From Gnetum montanum (lineage: Eukaryota; Streptophyta; Gnetopsida; Gnetales; Gnetaceae): a stretch of DNA of 64,000 bases. The notes beneath the pieces were generated by a model. That model was not told the DNA's origin and searched no databases. It saw nothing but the letters and a program-made list of their open reading frames with translations. Numbering within the stretch: the first letter of the stretch is position 1; every line of letters begins with the position of its first letter. Made by a program: the position numbers and the translations under genes. The DNA lies in contig MNCI01007747.1 of NCBI GenBank assembly GCA_015680685.1, positions 124,001-188,000 of the forward strand, in the 5' to 3' direction. Shown piece after piece: positions 11,550-24,168 of this stretch.

Positions 11550-14049
11550 AGCTCATGGTAGTCATTCATCTATCTAGCCAGATTCATAGCAATAGATCAT
11601 TGATCAGTGAATTTGATCCTGAGAACTTCAAGCTCTGCATTGGTTATCTCCAAATTATTGCTTGGCCTCTTTGTGATGCTTGAATTATATCTTGTACAAG
11701 AGGCAAGAACTAACCATCTACTTAGTCAATTTGGTTCTTGGCCTTCTTGTTGTCAACATAGCCAAGTTTGCATAGTGGAGGTTTGCAAGCTACATGTACT
11801 CCATCGTCTCCTTAATTTGTAACTCCTTTAGACAAATTTCTATCCACTTGTATGCATTTAGGCCATTAAAGATTGATTGCCACATGTCACCGCTTTATTG
11901 GAGTTGTTGTAGTACCTCATTCATCTTCATCTTGGCCAATTAAATTTCCTTCTCATTTAGCTCCTTGAAGAGTACAACCTAGTTTTTGTAATGATTTTTG
12001 ATCATTTTAAACTTTAGGGCCTCATTGTTCTAGGTAGCTACCTCGATGACCATCTTCTGATAAAGTGCATCAACTTTCTTCATAGAAAAAATCCTATTCC
12101 CCATTGCCAACCTCCTTAGATCAATATTTATCTTAAACCATTTGGTCTTTTTGTTGTTTCACATTTTGTAGGTGTTGAATATACTTGGTGAGAACCATGT
12201 TTTCCTTGAGGACTTGTAATAATTTCTTGTTAGTGTTGAAGGCCATTTTCTTCAACAAGGATGTGTCAAAGACTATTGCCTCTTTTTCATTCTCAACCTC
12301 CCTTATTCTACATTAAAGTTGTTGAAAAGCTTCATCTCTTGTAAGTTTTGGGTTAAGAATGGCGGGATTGGAGAGATGGGCCTAAAACTCTACAACCTCA
12401 ATAGGTAACCATTGGTAGTGTATGGTGGCTACCTTTAGTTGGGCATTAGAAATGAGGAGTTTTCCCTTAATCTATAGTACCTCTAACTAGCTTGTAGTAT
12501 CTGATCTAGGAGATTAAAGAACTCTAGAAGGAGTTTCCTAGATCCCACCAGTCATTCTAATAATTCTTCATGTTGGAATATGCTCAACTACCCACTTCCT
12601 ACTCTTTCAAATGTTTGAATATCTTCCATCATGACAATGTCATTCTTGTATGATGTAGGAACATTTAGGAATTCTACTACCCTATCAGCCACCACCTTTG
12701 CTATTGTTTTTTTTCCTTAGTTATGCATCACCAAAACAATGAGCCCCTCACCTTCCTCCAAGTCGATTGAGAAAGTTGTAGCATTTCTAGAAATTTCAAG
12801 AAACACCTATCTAAGGATGGACATAGTAACTTCTCAAGCACTAGGATTTGTTCTTATAGGTGCCTAATTTCATTGTGTTGAGAATAGCGAGGCAGTTTCC
12901 TTCATCCAACTGATGGTCCTTGTGACCTCATTAAGATGGCTTAAGGTTGGATGGTAAATTGATGGTTTTCCATGACTTGTTGAGCCTTGTGGTTGCTATA
13001 ACTACTTCTCATAGAGTTTTTGAAGCCTTTTTATAGCTGTAAGTGCCTCTGGTAAGGCCTTTCCTATAGGTGGTGGTAGTGGTTACTCCTCTTCTTACAA
13101 CTTGGATGTTGCCTTATCCTTCATCATCTCCTACCAAGATGCAACAAGAGCATGATGAATCATATCATTAACATAGTGTTCTATGCCTTTTATTTTTATA
13201 AATTTTTTTGATGACGCATGGAAAGAGAAGTGTCTTCCTTTCTCTCTCGTTTTCTTTAGATCACTTCTCTATCTCTAGATAGATATGCTATGGAAGGTTG
13301 ACAAGGAACTTGCTACTTAAAGTGGCTCATGCATGGGTAGATAAGGCTATGATCTTGCTTAGCCTCACCATGAGGTTCACGTGATAGGCCATAATTTTGA
13401 AGTAGTCACATCTTTGTAAGTGCATCATACTCCTTATAGTCAACCCCATAGTAGTGCTACATTCATTCTTTTTTGGCCTTTGGATCTACCTAGGTCGATA
13501 TCTCTACCAATGTTGCCATAGTGTTAGGCAAATGAAGGACCTTTGCAATGGCATCAACCAAGTAGAATATTATGATATCTTTTGTTTTTATGGATGTGTC
13601 TCCTTTTTAGTTGTTCCTAAATAATTAGTTCTTCCCCATGTATCATTCTCACTAGAGGAGATAATGGACCACATGGGAGACCCTTGTGATTATGTATGGA
13701 CTTTCTCAGGCACCAACTCTATGAAGGGTACAAAGTTTAATTCTTGGAGAACCAAAATCTAAACCTTCTTGGTTCTAATTATTTCTAGGTAGGCCTCCAT
13801 TAGTGTGACTTCAAGTTTAGGCCTTGGCCTTGCAGCTTCATCCTACCTAGATTGGCTAGTCCCTATAGTGAAAATTTACTAAACAAATTCCACTTTGGGA
13901 TTTTCTCAAAGAGATCTAGTTGCATATGTTTCTTTAGCCTCTTGTTCTTGGGGCTACTATGGTTGTTGTTGCTAGTCCCTTCCTCCTTGTGGTTGCTTCT
14001 TCCTTGGTTGGGATGGTTCTCTTGTTAGTAATCTCTTGTTTGGTGCCAT
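11550..14049 (-). pseudogene. Element B third ORF (env position), unrecognised product
   Basis: Starts at ATGGCACC (14049) immediately after a splice-acceptor-like TTGTGATTGCAG. The product is not a family I recognise. It is broken by stops, but near 13530-13566 it reads YLVDAIAKVLHLPN, matching the third ORF of element E at 33785-33830 (YFIEAISKTLNIPN). Similarity continues through a short stretch ending in K-A-K-K. Later parts are Lys/Glu/Leu/Gln-rich and could include coiled coil. The position between pol and the 3' LTR is that of the env-like gene in Athila elements (family knowledge); an envelope function is not shown by anything visible here. Confidence 0.6.
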
Positions 14050-14351
14050 CTGCAATCACAAACATAACCATAGAGTAGCATTTTAGTTTATAATGCTTAG
14101 TTCTTTTGATACCTTTTTTATTAGATTAGTTTATACTTATGTTTTTTATCTTGGTAGGTTCATTATTTTATTATTATTAATTTTACATTAATTCAATAAT
14201 CTGCTACCAAAGTTTTTTTGTGAGGTTTAACCCAATTTAGAATGAGTATTTTAATATTATTTTGATAAGTAAACCTTAGAGAGTTAGAAAAATTCCAAAA
14301 ACTTTTCTCTTATATACTAAAGATTTGTGGCCCCCATGATGTAAAGCATAC
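14050..14351 (-). other. Candidate leader intron before the third ORF of B
   Basis: On the minus strand the donor is CAGAG|GTATGC (GT at 14351-14350) and the acceptor is TTTGTGATTGCAG|ATGG (AG at 14051-14050), giving 302 nt. The sequence before and after the donor aligns with the window-end copy (63611 donor, 309 nt), including 'ttagagccca', 'caaatcactc' and a 'tgggggt/c.gcaaa'-type block after the donor. The TATA position is decayed to TAGTATACAT near 14500-14512. Confidence 0.55.
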
Positions 14352-14844
14352 CTCTGGCAGCTAGGAGATTGAAGAATGAGATGATTCGAATGAGTGATTT
14401 GAAAGTTAGAGCACATGAAAGATTTTTGGGCTCTAAAAATTACAAAAAACCATTCCTCATTTCAAGGAAAATGGTGGGAAAATGGCTAAGTGTTACATGT
14501 ATGTATACTATTTTTCTATTATGTCGATGGGGATACGTTGATGCATCAAGCTATGTTGATGGGGTTTCATTGACATAGCTATTTAAGTTAATTTTTCACA
14601 ATAAAAAAAAGAGTTTAGGAAGAGGCTGAGGATTAAAACAAAGCCCAAAGGAAGCTAACTAACATAAAAGGATGGAAAATCATGGAAGAGGGTGTTAAAT
14701 TTATTGGAAAAGGAGATTGATTTGGATTTATATTAAATGTGGATGCTAAAATAATGTCAAACTAGATGTTCAAAAGGTGAAATGAAGGGATCAAGTACAA
14801 AAATGACTAAGAGATAGGAAGTTCAACTAGAATGAGATTAAGGG

Positions 14845-14905
14845 GTATGCAAGTGGATCCTTCCCAAAGCAGGCTTATGTCATTAATGACCTTGCATGCC
14901 CTTAT
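14845..14905 (-). promoter_or_regulatory. Conserved ~55-bp block upstream of third-ORF promoter (element B)
   Basis: The minus strand reads CATGCAAGGTCATTAATGAC, then a gap of about ten bases, then TTTGGGAAGGATCCACTT. This is the counterpart of blocks at 32413-32470, 42845-42905, 49829-49885 and 63067-63122. It lies about 340 bp before the TATA position. Confidence 0.5.
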
Positions 14906-15810
14906 AATAAGGAGTCCATAGGAACCAAGGATGATTAATGATCATAAGAAGTTAGTGGAATAGATCATTGAAGGATTATAACATACCAAGATAGACACAT
15001 TAATTGACTACAATAAGTGGCAATTAGGTGATTGATGACAAGAATAGAGGGCTGTAAGAGAAAGATTGATAAGATTATTTCACATCCCAATCACATGAAG
15101 TCCTTATGGAACTTGTGGCTAAGATTATCAGAGATCATTGCCTCCTTATTTAGAACCAAGTCCATCCATATTTAGTGAGTTTGAATTACCATATTCTAAT
15201 TGTTCAACCAATAAGAGGTCATGATCACCCCCAAAGAACAACCACTACTCCAAGTAAAGAAGAAAAGAGAAGTATGAAGATAGGAAGAAGCTTAGTTATA
15301 GGGGAAACTTAAAGCATGGGAAACATGTCTTTGTAGCCTCATAACTAGTGCTTCTAGCCCATTATTGTATCTAAGGTATGTGCTTTGAATTTCCATGTTT
15401 TTCTTATTTTTTTTTGGAATGGAAACCACACCATGCAAAGACATGCTTCCTATTATGGTTGACAATAAGAGTGGTAAGAGACCAATCAGAATATTCATAA
15501 AAATCAAGAATGTATTGGGTATAGAAGGTGATAAATCCCATTAAAGCCACACCCTTATTCATTACACTTGGTTTGTTCCAAGTTTGTTAAGTAACTAGAT
15601 CATATATTCTTTTTAAGTTGCAATTATTGAAGGACCTCATGTTTCCAAAATGAAGAACTTCATAGAATTGAGTGGAATGGGTGGATGACATGGACTCACT
15701 ACTTGATATCATTAGAAAATTAATGCTTCATTAATATATGGCATAATACCAAGATGAAATATAGTCATTGAATAATCTATCCAACATAAAATATAGTATT
15801 AAATGAACTT

Positions 15811-16074
15811 CTAGTAGTAATACCAATTATGGAAAAAATGCAAGATTCTTGATGAACAAAAAAATAAGAAAAAAAATACATAAGGAAATATAAACAAAGA
15901 AAAAAATATAAAATAAGTTACAAAATTTTCAAGAAAATTGAAAACATATAAAGAATGGTGTAAAAAAAAATTGAAAACTTGGATAGCCCACATAGAATTT
16001 TTATCATGGGTGGTCATCAACCCCATGTATAAGTTGGAAGGAGAAGATTCAAAAGATAGAATGTCCTTGTCCAT
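15811..16074 (-). pseudogene. Element B pol C-terminal tail (post-integrase)
   Basis: An 87-codon open stretch with the motif SPSNLYMGLMTTHDKN followed by a very Phe-rich hydrophobic run. Element G has the same tail at 57923-58123 (SPPSNLIMGKISIHDKN, then a Phe/Leu/Tyr-rich run). The conserved HDKN motif and hydrophobic end argue that this was real coding sequence. The function is unknown. On the plus strand it appears as a long A-rich tract. Confidence 0.5.
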
Positions 16075-16079
16075 CAGTG

Positions 16080-17150
16080 GGGGTATCCATGCTACTGGTT
16101 ATCCTTGGTTCTAGGAAAGGTTTCGCTTGCTGAATGTTGACTAGAAGTCACTTGTCTAGGCTAGAAGGGTGGTAGATCATCATGGCCTTAGAAGGAAAAT
16201 TTGCATGAATAATATAAGATCTTTTCCATAGCATCTAAAACTTTGTGCATTATGGTACATACATGGGGTTCTATTAAATAACCTTATCACCTAGTTGGAA
16301 TTTGAATTTTCTTATGCGTAAGTCATGACATTGTTTGGTGTGTACCTTGTGCTTCTCATTCATGGATAGGGCTACCTGTAAATTTTAATCTAGCACATTC
16401 AATGTCATTAAATGTTCCTTTTGTGTTAGAATTAAATTAAGGTCAAGTTTAGAAGCCATTGGAAGTATATGAAGCTTATTTTAAATTGTGAGTTGGTAAT
16501 TCTCCATACAGTAACTCATAAGGGATATAGCCAATAGGAGGTTTCCAAGTGGATCAATATGCCTATAGAGTAAGATCAAGTTTTATGCTCTAGTCTTTCT
16601 TATATTTACTAACTATGTGGGTAAGTAAATAGGTTTTTTCCCTATTGGTAACTTCAACTTGATTGTTAGCTTGGGGGTGATATGAAGTTATTTTATGCTC
16701 TGCCCCTAAGCATTGCATTAATTTTTGAAATGTAGCACCTATAAAATAAGTTCCATTATCAAAAATAAGTGTGCTTGGCATGCCAAACCTATTTACCACA
16801 TGTTATTATATAAATTTTTCTATTGTAGAAGATGTAGAGTTAGTGATGAAGGTAGATTTAATAAACTGCTACAATGAAGTATGCCTTTCCATTAGCCATG
16901 GGGTTGATGGACCCTATGAAGTTAATGCCCCAAAGATTAAAAGGCTCTAGTGGTTGAAACCACTAGTGGGATCCTTCCATTCTTATAGCCATCTCTTAAT
17001 CTTTTTGGCAATGTTTTCATGAATGGAAGAACTAATGGACATCTCTAAAGATTATTGGCTAGTAATATCCTACTAAGAGGATTTTTATGGTCATTCTCCT
17101 CCTTGAATAATGGCCCCCATAAGGACTATCATGAGCATCCTAGATGATTC
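16080..17150 (-). pseudogene. Element B integrase
   Basis: Integrase core of Ty3/gypsy type. At 16870-16950 it reads EPFNLWGINFIGS (first catalytic Asp now Asn: 'INF' for 'IDF'). At 16600-16800 it reads VNRFGMPSTLIFDNGTYF with the second Asp kept, then SYHPQANNQVEVTN with the catalytic Glu. Stops and frameshifts are present elsewhere. The ancestral enzyme inserted the cDNA into the nuclear genome; this copy is inactive. Confidence 0.85.
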
Positions 17151-17379
17151 ATAGTTGATCACCATTAGAGATACATGATTGTGTGAAGCCATCAGTACAA
17201 ATCTTGTAAAGGTTACCTTGAATTTCCATGTAACATTTGGCTTGGTAAAGAAACTATTGTTTCTTCTTGTTGTCCCATTCCTGTGGCATCTTTTGATTGA
17301 GTAGATAGGAAACGAAGTCCTTGTACCAGTTAGTACCTTTGGGACTTTGAATTTCAATAGCTTTGACAAAAATGAGTTC

Positions 17380-18580
17380 ATCTAGAAATTGTTTGGATAA
17401 AGGCGCTTCATCCTATTTATTGTTCTATCAAATAGAGACAAGTGATCAATGACCACATTCTTGGTTTCATTTCTATCCAACATGATGAGGTTTAACTCCT
17501 ATAGGATTACTAGCTGTTGTATGATATGAGGGCTCATTGTTGGCTTATTCATGAGGAATTAGATGGTCATATTATCTGTGTGCATGAAAACTTGATATCC
17601 AAACACATAGTGCCTAAATTTTTCTAAGGTGTACACCACCATCATGGGATCCTTTTCTATGGTGGTGTAGTTTACTTGTGCTCCCACAATGCTTCTTTTT
17701 GTACAGGGAACATACTAAGGATTTTTCTAATCATTCAATTATGTAATCATGGCCCCTAATGTATACTTGAATGCATCTATCATAATGTGAAATGACCTGG
17801 ACCAATTTGGAACATGTATAATGGGAGTTTCTATGAGCTTCTACTTTAATGAATAAAATGTAATTTGCATTTCATGGTCTAGGTAAAAGGTGCATCCTTC
17901 TTTGTCAGCTCCATCAATGGCTTAATAATTTTTAATAAGTTCTTAATGAAGCACCAATAATAACCAAGTGGCCAAGGAATTATTGTACATATATCATTAT
18001 TTTAAGTTGCTCAGTGATTCCTTTGATGACTTGTACTTTTTTTGAGTTCACCTTTATCCATTTTCTTGAAATTTTATGCCCAAACATAATCCCTTCTTCT
18101 ACCATTAGATGGATTTTCTACTAGTTGAGCTTCAAACTAATTTCTATGCATCATTGAAGTACTTGCTTCAAATGGTCTAAGGTTTTCTCAAAGGTGGTAT
18201 CGTAGGTAGAGAAGTCATCCATAAATACCTCTACCCTACTACCAATTTGCTATTGGAAGATGCTAAAAACCAAGCATTGAAAGGTAATAGAAGCATTACA
18301 TAAACAAAAGGCATCGTTCTATATACAAAAGTCTCCCAAGGACTTACGAATATGTTTTTGGCTTGGTCCTCAGATGTAATCTAGATTTGGTTATATCTAC
18401 TATAACCATCCAAGAAAATATAATAAAAATGCTATGCTCTAATATCCAATACTTAATTAATGAATGAAAACAAAAAATGATCCTTAAAGGTTTCCATATT
18501 CCATAGTTGAATGTCTATGCAAAATCTCCATTTTTTTCCTTTATTGAGTACAATGGTGAGTGGGCTAATCCATTCTCTAT
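17380..18580 (-). pseudogene. Element B reverse transcriptase and RNase H
   Basis: RT motifs on the minus strand: EKKWRFCIDIQLWNMETFKD (about 18490-18550), FLDGYSRYNQI (about 18380-18415), and VEVFMDDFSTY with the FMDD active site (about 18190-18235). RNase H/tether continues to about 17400, with FLMNKPTMSPHIIQQLVIL near 17480-17580. The motif order and wording match the Athila/Tat branch of Ty3/gypsy. Several stops and frameshifts. Confidence 0.85.
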
Positions 18581-19299
18581 CTACAAGTAGATAGTGAACC
18601 TAGCCTTGAGGAGTTGCTTAATCTCCTCATTGATAACTTACTTTAGTTTAGGATTCAATCTTCTCTACGCTTGCCTCTTTAGCTTGATGGAGAAGTTTGT
18701 ATAGATGAAGTGTTGGAATATCCATAGATTTAATTATGTAAGCTCATGATATGACCATGTAAAGAGTATTGGCCATTTGTTCATCATATTTAATATCTTA
18801 TTTCTCTATTTTGAAGAAAGTCTCGCATTGATGTTCACTAGCTTTTCATTATTAAGATAATTGTATTCCATAGTTGCCAGCAAAGTGTTTATTTTAAGGG
18901 GTTCTTACTTAAATTGATCATGGATCTCAAACTCCCCCTAATCCATTTCACTTTGTGTGTGGAAGATTTGGTGATGGAGTTGCTATATTTTATTTATATT
19001 TTCTATAAAGGCACTTGTGAAGCTCTCTGATGGTTTCTTACACATGGTGGACTTGACTGAGTGATATGTTATTAGCCATTGGGTACCTTTGTGCTTTGTG
19101 GCTACTAAATGTAGGTACTTTCAAGTAACTACTATTTTAGAATACTTATTGCATGCTTGGATTGATGTCTCTTTGATTATTCATGATTTCTTTATGCAAT
19201 TGCACCTTATGTCACTCTATGCAATCCATTGAATCCTATTCTTCCCTACCTTGCCAAATTCATTTTCCTTATAGATTTCTATGTACAGGTGTCTGATTC

Positions 19300-19640
19300 C
19301 TATCTTTTCATCAATTGTACTTAGCCATGCCCTTCCCATAATGATATAAAAGTCTCCCTTACACATAAATCACAAGAAAATCCATAGGATAAGATGATTC
19401 ACAAACTATTATTACAATGTCCTTCGCTAGTCCTAGAGGAATAGTGATGGACTAATTTGCTAGGTTAAATCTAATATTTCTCTTCTTCATAGGAGATAGG
19501 TTTTACATATTATACATTTATTAGGAGATTAATTTTACCTAAGAATGTAAATATTATAGAGTGTTTCATGGTTTACTCCCTATAATCTATAAATAAATGA
19601 GAGGACTTTCAACATTAGATCATTTCTCATGAAGGTGCCC
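19300..19640 (-). pseudogene. Element B aspartic protease region
   Basis: The minus strand reads CKGDFYIIMGRAWLSTID at about 19310-19370, the C-terminal landmark of the retroelement protease. The same landmark occurs in G (CKSDFPIIMGRAWLSMVNA, about 54650-54710) and H (about 40740-40800). The N-terminal DT/SG active site is not clearly readable here. Confidence 0.6.
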
Positions 19641-20399
19641 TACCTTTATTCAATTTATGATTGTGTGGATTAAGTTAATAGTAGGAATGTTGAAGATAAT
19701 TTGGTTTGAAGGTAGCTCAATGATAGTTTTAGAGGTGGATGTACCAGGGTCAGCAACCATGGGTTTTTATAATGGCTTTGTGGGAATATTGGTTCTAAAG
19801 AACATTTTCTTATAAGGATTTGGTTCAAGACTAGTTAGATGGATATTTGGCTATATATTTACCACCCTTGTGACATTTCTTGGCTATGTATATGATATAA
19901 TTTCATCCTACATGGATGAAGTAGGTGGCAATGGTGTGGTTATGGCTACTACAGGAGTTGTTAAGGAATGTTGTAGAGAATGAAAGAGAAAATGATACTC
20001 TCTCCTTAGAGAAGAAGCTCTATAGTATTTTGGAGGGTAGTAGTGATAAGGAAAGGAAGAATTAATAGAGGAGTAACACAAGGACATAGGCTATTGGATG
20101 TAATAGCTGTAAGGGTCTAGCTATCAGTAGGGATACTACTACTATGGTGGTGACATCCCCCATGATTGTCAGTGTTATCATTGCTAATACTACTTGTGAG
20201 GTTAAGGAGGTATTCCACTCAAATAATACATTAGTTAGTGGAACTGCTACTTGTAGTTTCCTTGTGGATAAGACAATTGTCTATGTGCTTGGCATTTTGT
20301 AAATTTTTGATTTAATGCAGAGACCCTAGAATATTATAGATGTTCCAACACTAGGCAACATCCCTTAGGATGTTTATATTCGCAAATATTATAGTGATG

Positions 20400-21960
20400 A
20401 TCATCTTTTTCAAATCTTGCAACCTCTTCAACTACTACAACTTTACCCTTGTTTTGGTATTAACCCTACTTTATATTCTTCTTTTTCCTTTCTTGATCAC
20501 TACTCCCTTAGTCGTTCCATTCCTTTATGATTTTCAAAGCTATTTTGAGCTTTTCAACCAAGGGGTCCCACATTTTGTCTACCTTAGCTGATATTTTAGT
20601 GATAAATTTTTGTATTGGCAAGGTTTTTATTTACACCAAGTCATCAAGTAGTTCCTCCCCTTCAAAGTCACAAAAACATACCCTTTTGCATGTGGAAAGA
20701 TCTTGGTTATACTCTTCTACACTTTCATGATTTTTAAGCTCTCCTTATTCTTTAGCCACATGATCTATCAATATTTGAATCTAATGGGCCTACATCTTAG
20801 AAACTCTACCTTGGGAATTGATCCCAAGGATTTTTCTTATTTTGTTTCTAAGTTCATCTATAATATGGTAGAGTTTTTTCCCTTTGAAGTATTGATGCCT
20901 TGGGCATTAGTGCAATCGAGAGTAGTACTTGCCTAGGGCTACATCTAAGGACTCATGATTTTCCTTCTTTCATACTTTGATCTATCTCTCCAAGTTAGAC
21001 ACTATGGAGTATTTTTGATATTCATCATTAAATAACTCTAATATAGTACTTCATCAATGAATAGATTTTAGTTCTAAGGATTGGTACCATCCTTCTACAT
21101 TATTAGTGAGTATCCTTGGAAATAATTTCAACTTCTACGATTCATTCTATACATTCTACAAGGCATAGGCATCATGAAAGGCTTGTAGATAATTTTGTGG
21201 ATCTAAATTATAACCCCTTCAAACCTAGGTATATTATTCATATCCAACCTCTTCATCTTTCTATCTTTCAAGTGCCTCTTTAGAATTCTTACTATCTATA
21301 AAATGTTAAGCATGTTTTGAGTAGTCAATAGAGGGTCATCATAATTATGGTGCTTCCTTTCATGGTCATGATGTTGATGATGAGATTTGCTATGCCTTTT
21401 GTTTCTATGATGCTTCTCTTCCCCTTGTAGTTTTCCCTGTCCCTAATCGTAATATTACAAGTAGGATTTACATTCATCTCTATCCCATCATTCATCCCCA
21501 TCTCCAGCTCGACTAGTTCTCTTATTATGTTGACTATTGTCCCTCATGTTAGAGTTTAAGAATAAAGATGAAGAGGATTATGAGGGTGAACAAGAAGAAC
21601 TAGAGGAATGATGCTTATGATTTCCTCTCCTTCGATCCCTACCCTAATCCTTATGATTCTCTTTATCTTTCTTTTGATCATTATTCTTACCCTTAAATGG
21701 TTAGCTAAGATTCTTATCTCTTGAGGTCCTTCAGTCATAAGATCTAGTTTTTCCATTATCAAGGTTCTCTAGAGTTGACTGTAACCTTTGGTTAAGGATA
21801 TTCTTGTCATAGAGAGGAGGAGAATATGTGTATTAGGAATGGCTAGAAAATAAATCCTTTTCCTCTTTATGCTATTGCATCAATGGGTTAGTAGTCTCTG
21901 TAGGTGTAGTCTTGGACTTTGCATTCTTAGTTAATTACAACGAGGCCTAACTGGATAATA
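20400..21960 (-). pseudogene. Element B gag
   Basis: The minus strand carries the gag core, in pieces: ESLDVALGKYYSRLH (about 20900-20960), KKLYHIIDELRNKIRKILGI (about 20820-20880), then a Lys-rich N-C linker with WDP near 20560. It aligns with E (26400-26690), G (52900-53300) and C (45950-46650). It packages genomic RNA in an intact element; here it is broken by stops. Confidence 0.75.
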
Positions 21961-22344
21961 TTTTTTATTGAAACGGAAAGGAAAATTCAATTTTAAGGCA
22001 ACACTATGTTGCCTTCCATGTTCCTCTAGCACATTTGTTCATCTTGATGTAGGATGAAGGTGAAACCTAGATTAGAGAGATTTGGATGAGAGTAGATAAC
22101 CCATAGTTATTGGGACTTCTTTGATGCTTCCTGTTATTGGTTAGATCCACTAATATGTGGTGGAGATTCATCCTTGTGAGAAGAGGCCATATTAGTTATG
22201 GATTAAGAATAGTGTGCTTTTTGGTATTTTATTATTTCTTTAATTGTTCCCTTAATGGATGATAGTGGTTCATACTATCATTTTTACAACATCTTTGTGT
22301 AACTTCATAGTCTTTTCCTACTTAGTGCACTTATGTAAACTAAG

Positions 22345-22362
22345 TCCTTGGCAATAGTTCCA
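22345..22362 (-). other. Element B primer binding site (tRNA-Asp type, decayed)
   Basis: The minus strand reads TGGAACTATTGCCAAGGA, one base inside the 5' LTR. Against the usual Athila/Tat primer site TGGCGCCGTTGCCGGGGA it differs at 6 of 18 positions, five of them C-to-T or G-to-A. Confidence 0.75.
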
Positions 22363-22363
22363 A

Positions 22364-23214
22364 TAAAAAACAAGTGTTCCCTACATCCAACCATACAAAT
22401 CATAAGCAGATACTAGTGATTTGGTCAAATTCCACAAACTTAGTTCCTAGGTTTTCCCATAGCCATAAACTATGAATAAAGGATTCATGTGATTGTTGTC
22501 TTCCTAACTCACACTTATGCTATCCATGAATATGGTTAAATGTAAGTTAGGGATTATAATATTTATTTTTTTGGTATTTTTATATGCTTTTTATCTTAAT
22601 TGTGTGGCAAATAAATGATGGTTTAATGATTAACTATTTAGCTACTGATCTATTCTAGTGACTAACTATCTTAACATAAGTAGCCATTCCACTTATCGTA
22701 CATATCCAAAACTAGTATTAATGCTATCGGCTTACGAAGTGAGAATTACTCGGTGTACCAAATAACCACTATTGGGATTACAAATCACTATAAATTATGC
22801 TTGAAGTGGTTGTACTTATGTGTACATTATTAAATGCATTAATTACTTAGGACAAGGAATGTAAAGTGAAAATAATAAAGATTAAACTATCAAAGTGTTG
22901 CAATGAATGTTAGAAATCTCATTTTTATTGTCATTCATGGCAAAGTGTTTAGGTACATGAAACTTGAATATAGATCCATATAATCTCTTTGATTCATATT
23001 TTGGGAACTTATAGAAAAATATTCTAACTCTAGAAAAATCAAACTGCAAGACCTTTAGTACACTATGGACTTAACATGCCATAAATGTATTTGGTGTGCA
23101 TATTTATATAAGCTTTGTTTATGTTAGTGTCGATGCATCTACATTGGTGCATGCATTGACAAGGCTAAATTGATGCATGCCTATCAACACAACCTATCTG
23201 ATGATACTTCATCA
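22364..23214 (-). repeat. Element B 5' LTR
   Basis: 851 bp on the minus strand, starting TGATGAAGTATC at 23214, with TATATAAATA at 23101-23110. It pairs with the 3' LTR at 10668-11528. Its U5 end is diverged (…cttgttttttA), but its position is fixed by the primer site next to it. Confidence 0.87.
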
Positions 23215-24168
23215 CTAACACAGATAGTTGCAATAAATGTATACTTGTTCTTGAAAGCTTACTAGTCTTTCTAGCTATTTTCCTCTAAGGATGTGCCTTG
23301 CTAATGTACCAAGAACTAAATATTTTGATCTAGTGTATAACCTATGATGTGCATGTTGATGATAGAATGAATTTCTTATTCCTTTTCTACTTCAATGTTT
23401 GAAGGTCCCCTTGAAATAGGTGTAGAAGGATCATTATTTCCAAGATTAAATTTTTTGAGCATGGACACATGGAAAACTAGGTGATATTTCCTTAGATAAG
23501 CTAGTAGTTGCAATTTGTAGCTAACTAGATTAACCTAAGGAATGATCTTGAATGGTCCATCATAACATTTAAAAAATTTCTAACTCACAACCTTCTTGTG
23601 CCTCATTTGCCTTGCATAATCCATTTTTAACAATGCCCACTCTCTAGCTATAAACTCCAATGGTATCCTCCTATTATCTACTTGTTTCTTCATATGTTGG
23701 ATGGACGTTTCCAAGTATAATTTGATGCAATCCATCTAGGACTTGATGAATTAATCTATTTAAGAATTGAAACCTTATTAAGAGGTTTCAACTAGTTGAG
23801 AAATTATTAGTTATTTCTCCAAATCCAAACCTATAAAAGAGAATCCTGTGGTTAAGGATTTTTCAATGTTGTAATTAAAGTAAGCCATAGGAAATAAGGA
23901 CACCAAATTTATCTAATTGAACTAAATAGAATATCATAAATAATCTTTAAGAAGCCTATTGATTCACTCCATCTACCCATGTTTCAAAGAATGGTACCTT
24001 GAGGACATTCATAGCTTTGTTTCCAACATCTAAAATAACTTTTATAAACAATCTCCTATGAACTAGGAGTCATGATAAAAAATTATGCTTGATGATAATC
24101 AAAAGTAGTCTATGACATTGCCAAGGAACAAGGATGCCACGTCCTCAATCATGTAAGAAGTAGAGCAC
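23215..24168 (-). pseudogene. Chromovirus K: integrase C-terminal half and chromodomain
   Basis: Minus-strand Ty3/gypsy chromovirus, the 3' part of an integrase split by element E. From 24168 downward it reads YMIEDVASLF, then decayed core. At 23440-23640 it has the typical chromovirus integrase C-terminus (MRHKKV.., YDGPFKI, VSYKLQL, VFHVSMLKKF). At 23250-23330 a chromodomain follows: FLVH-stop-QGTSLEENS-stop-KD. Both stops sit where chromodomains carry Trp, as expected from TGG-to-TAG decay. Element B is inserted just after this. Chromodomains steer integration to certain chromatin; this copy is dead. Confidence 0.8.

Larger units (their letters stand above)
10668..23214 (-). mobile_element. 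Element B: full-length Athila/Tat-like Ty3/gypsy retrotransposon
   Basis: About 12.5 kb on the minus strand, bounded by LTRs of 851 bp (5', high coordinates) and 861 bp (3', low coordinates). Flanks are ctagc (10663-10667) and ctaac (23215-23219), a 4/5 target-site duplication whose mismatch is a transition. Reading on the minus strand the order is LTR, primer site, gag, PR, RT, RNase H, IN, pol tail, non-coding promoter region, third ORF, LTR. All coding parts carry many stops, so the element is dead. It interrupts the chromodomain end of chromovirus K. Confidence 0.9.

Noticed and set aside
23258-23280. The 9-mer 'tttctagct' near 23268 and 10660 as the target duplication of B
   Set aside because: The LTR terminus TGATGAAG at 23214 matches the other LTR starts and gives ctagc/ctaac, which fits better.
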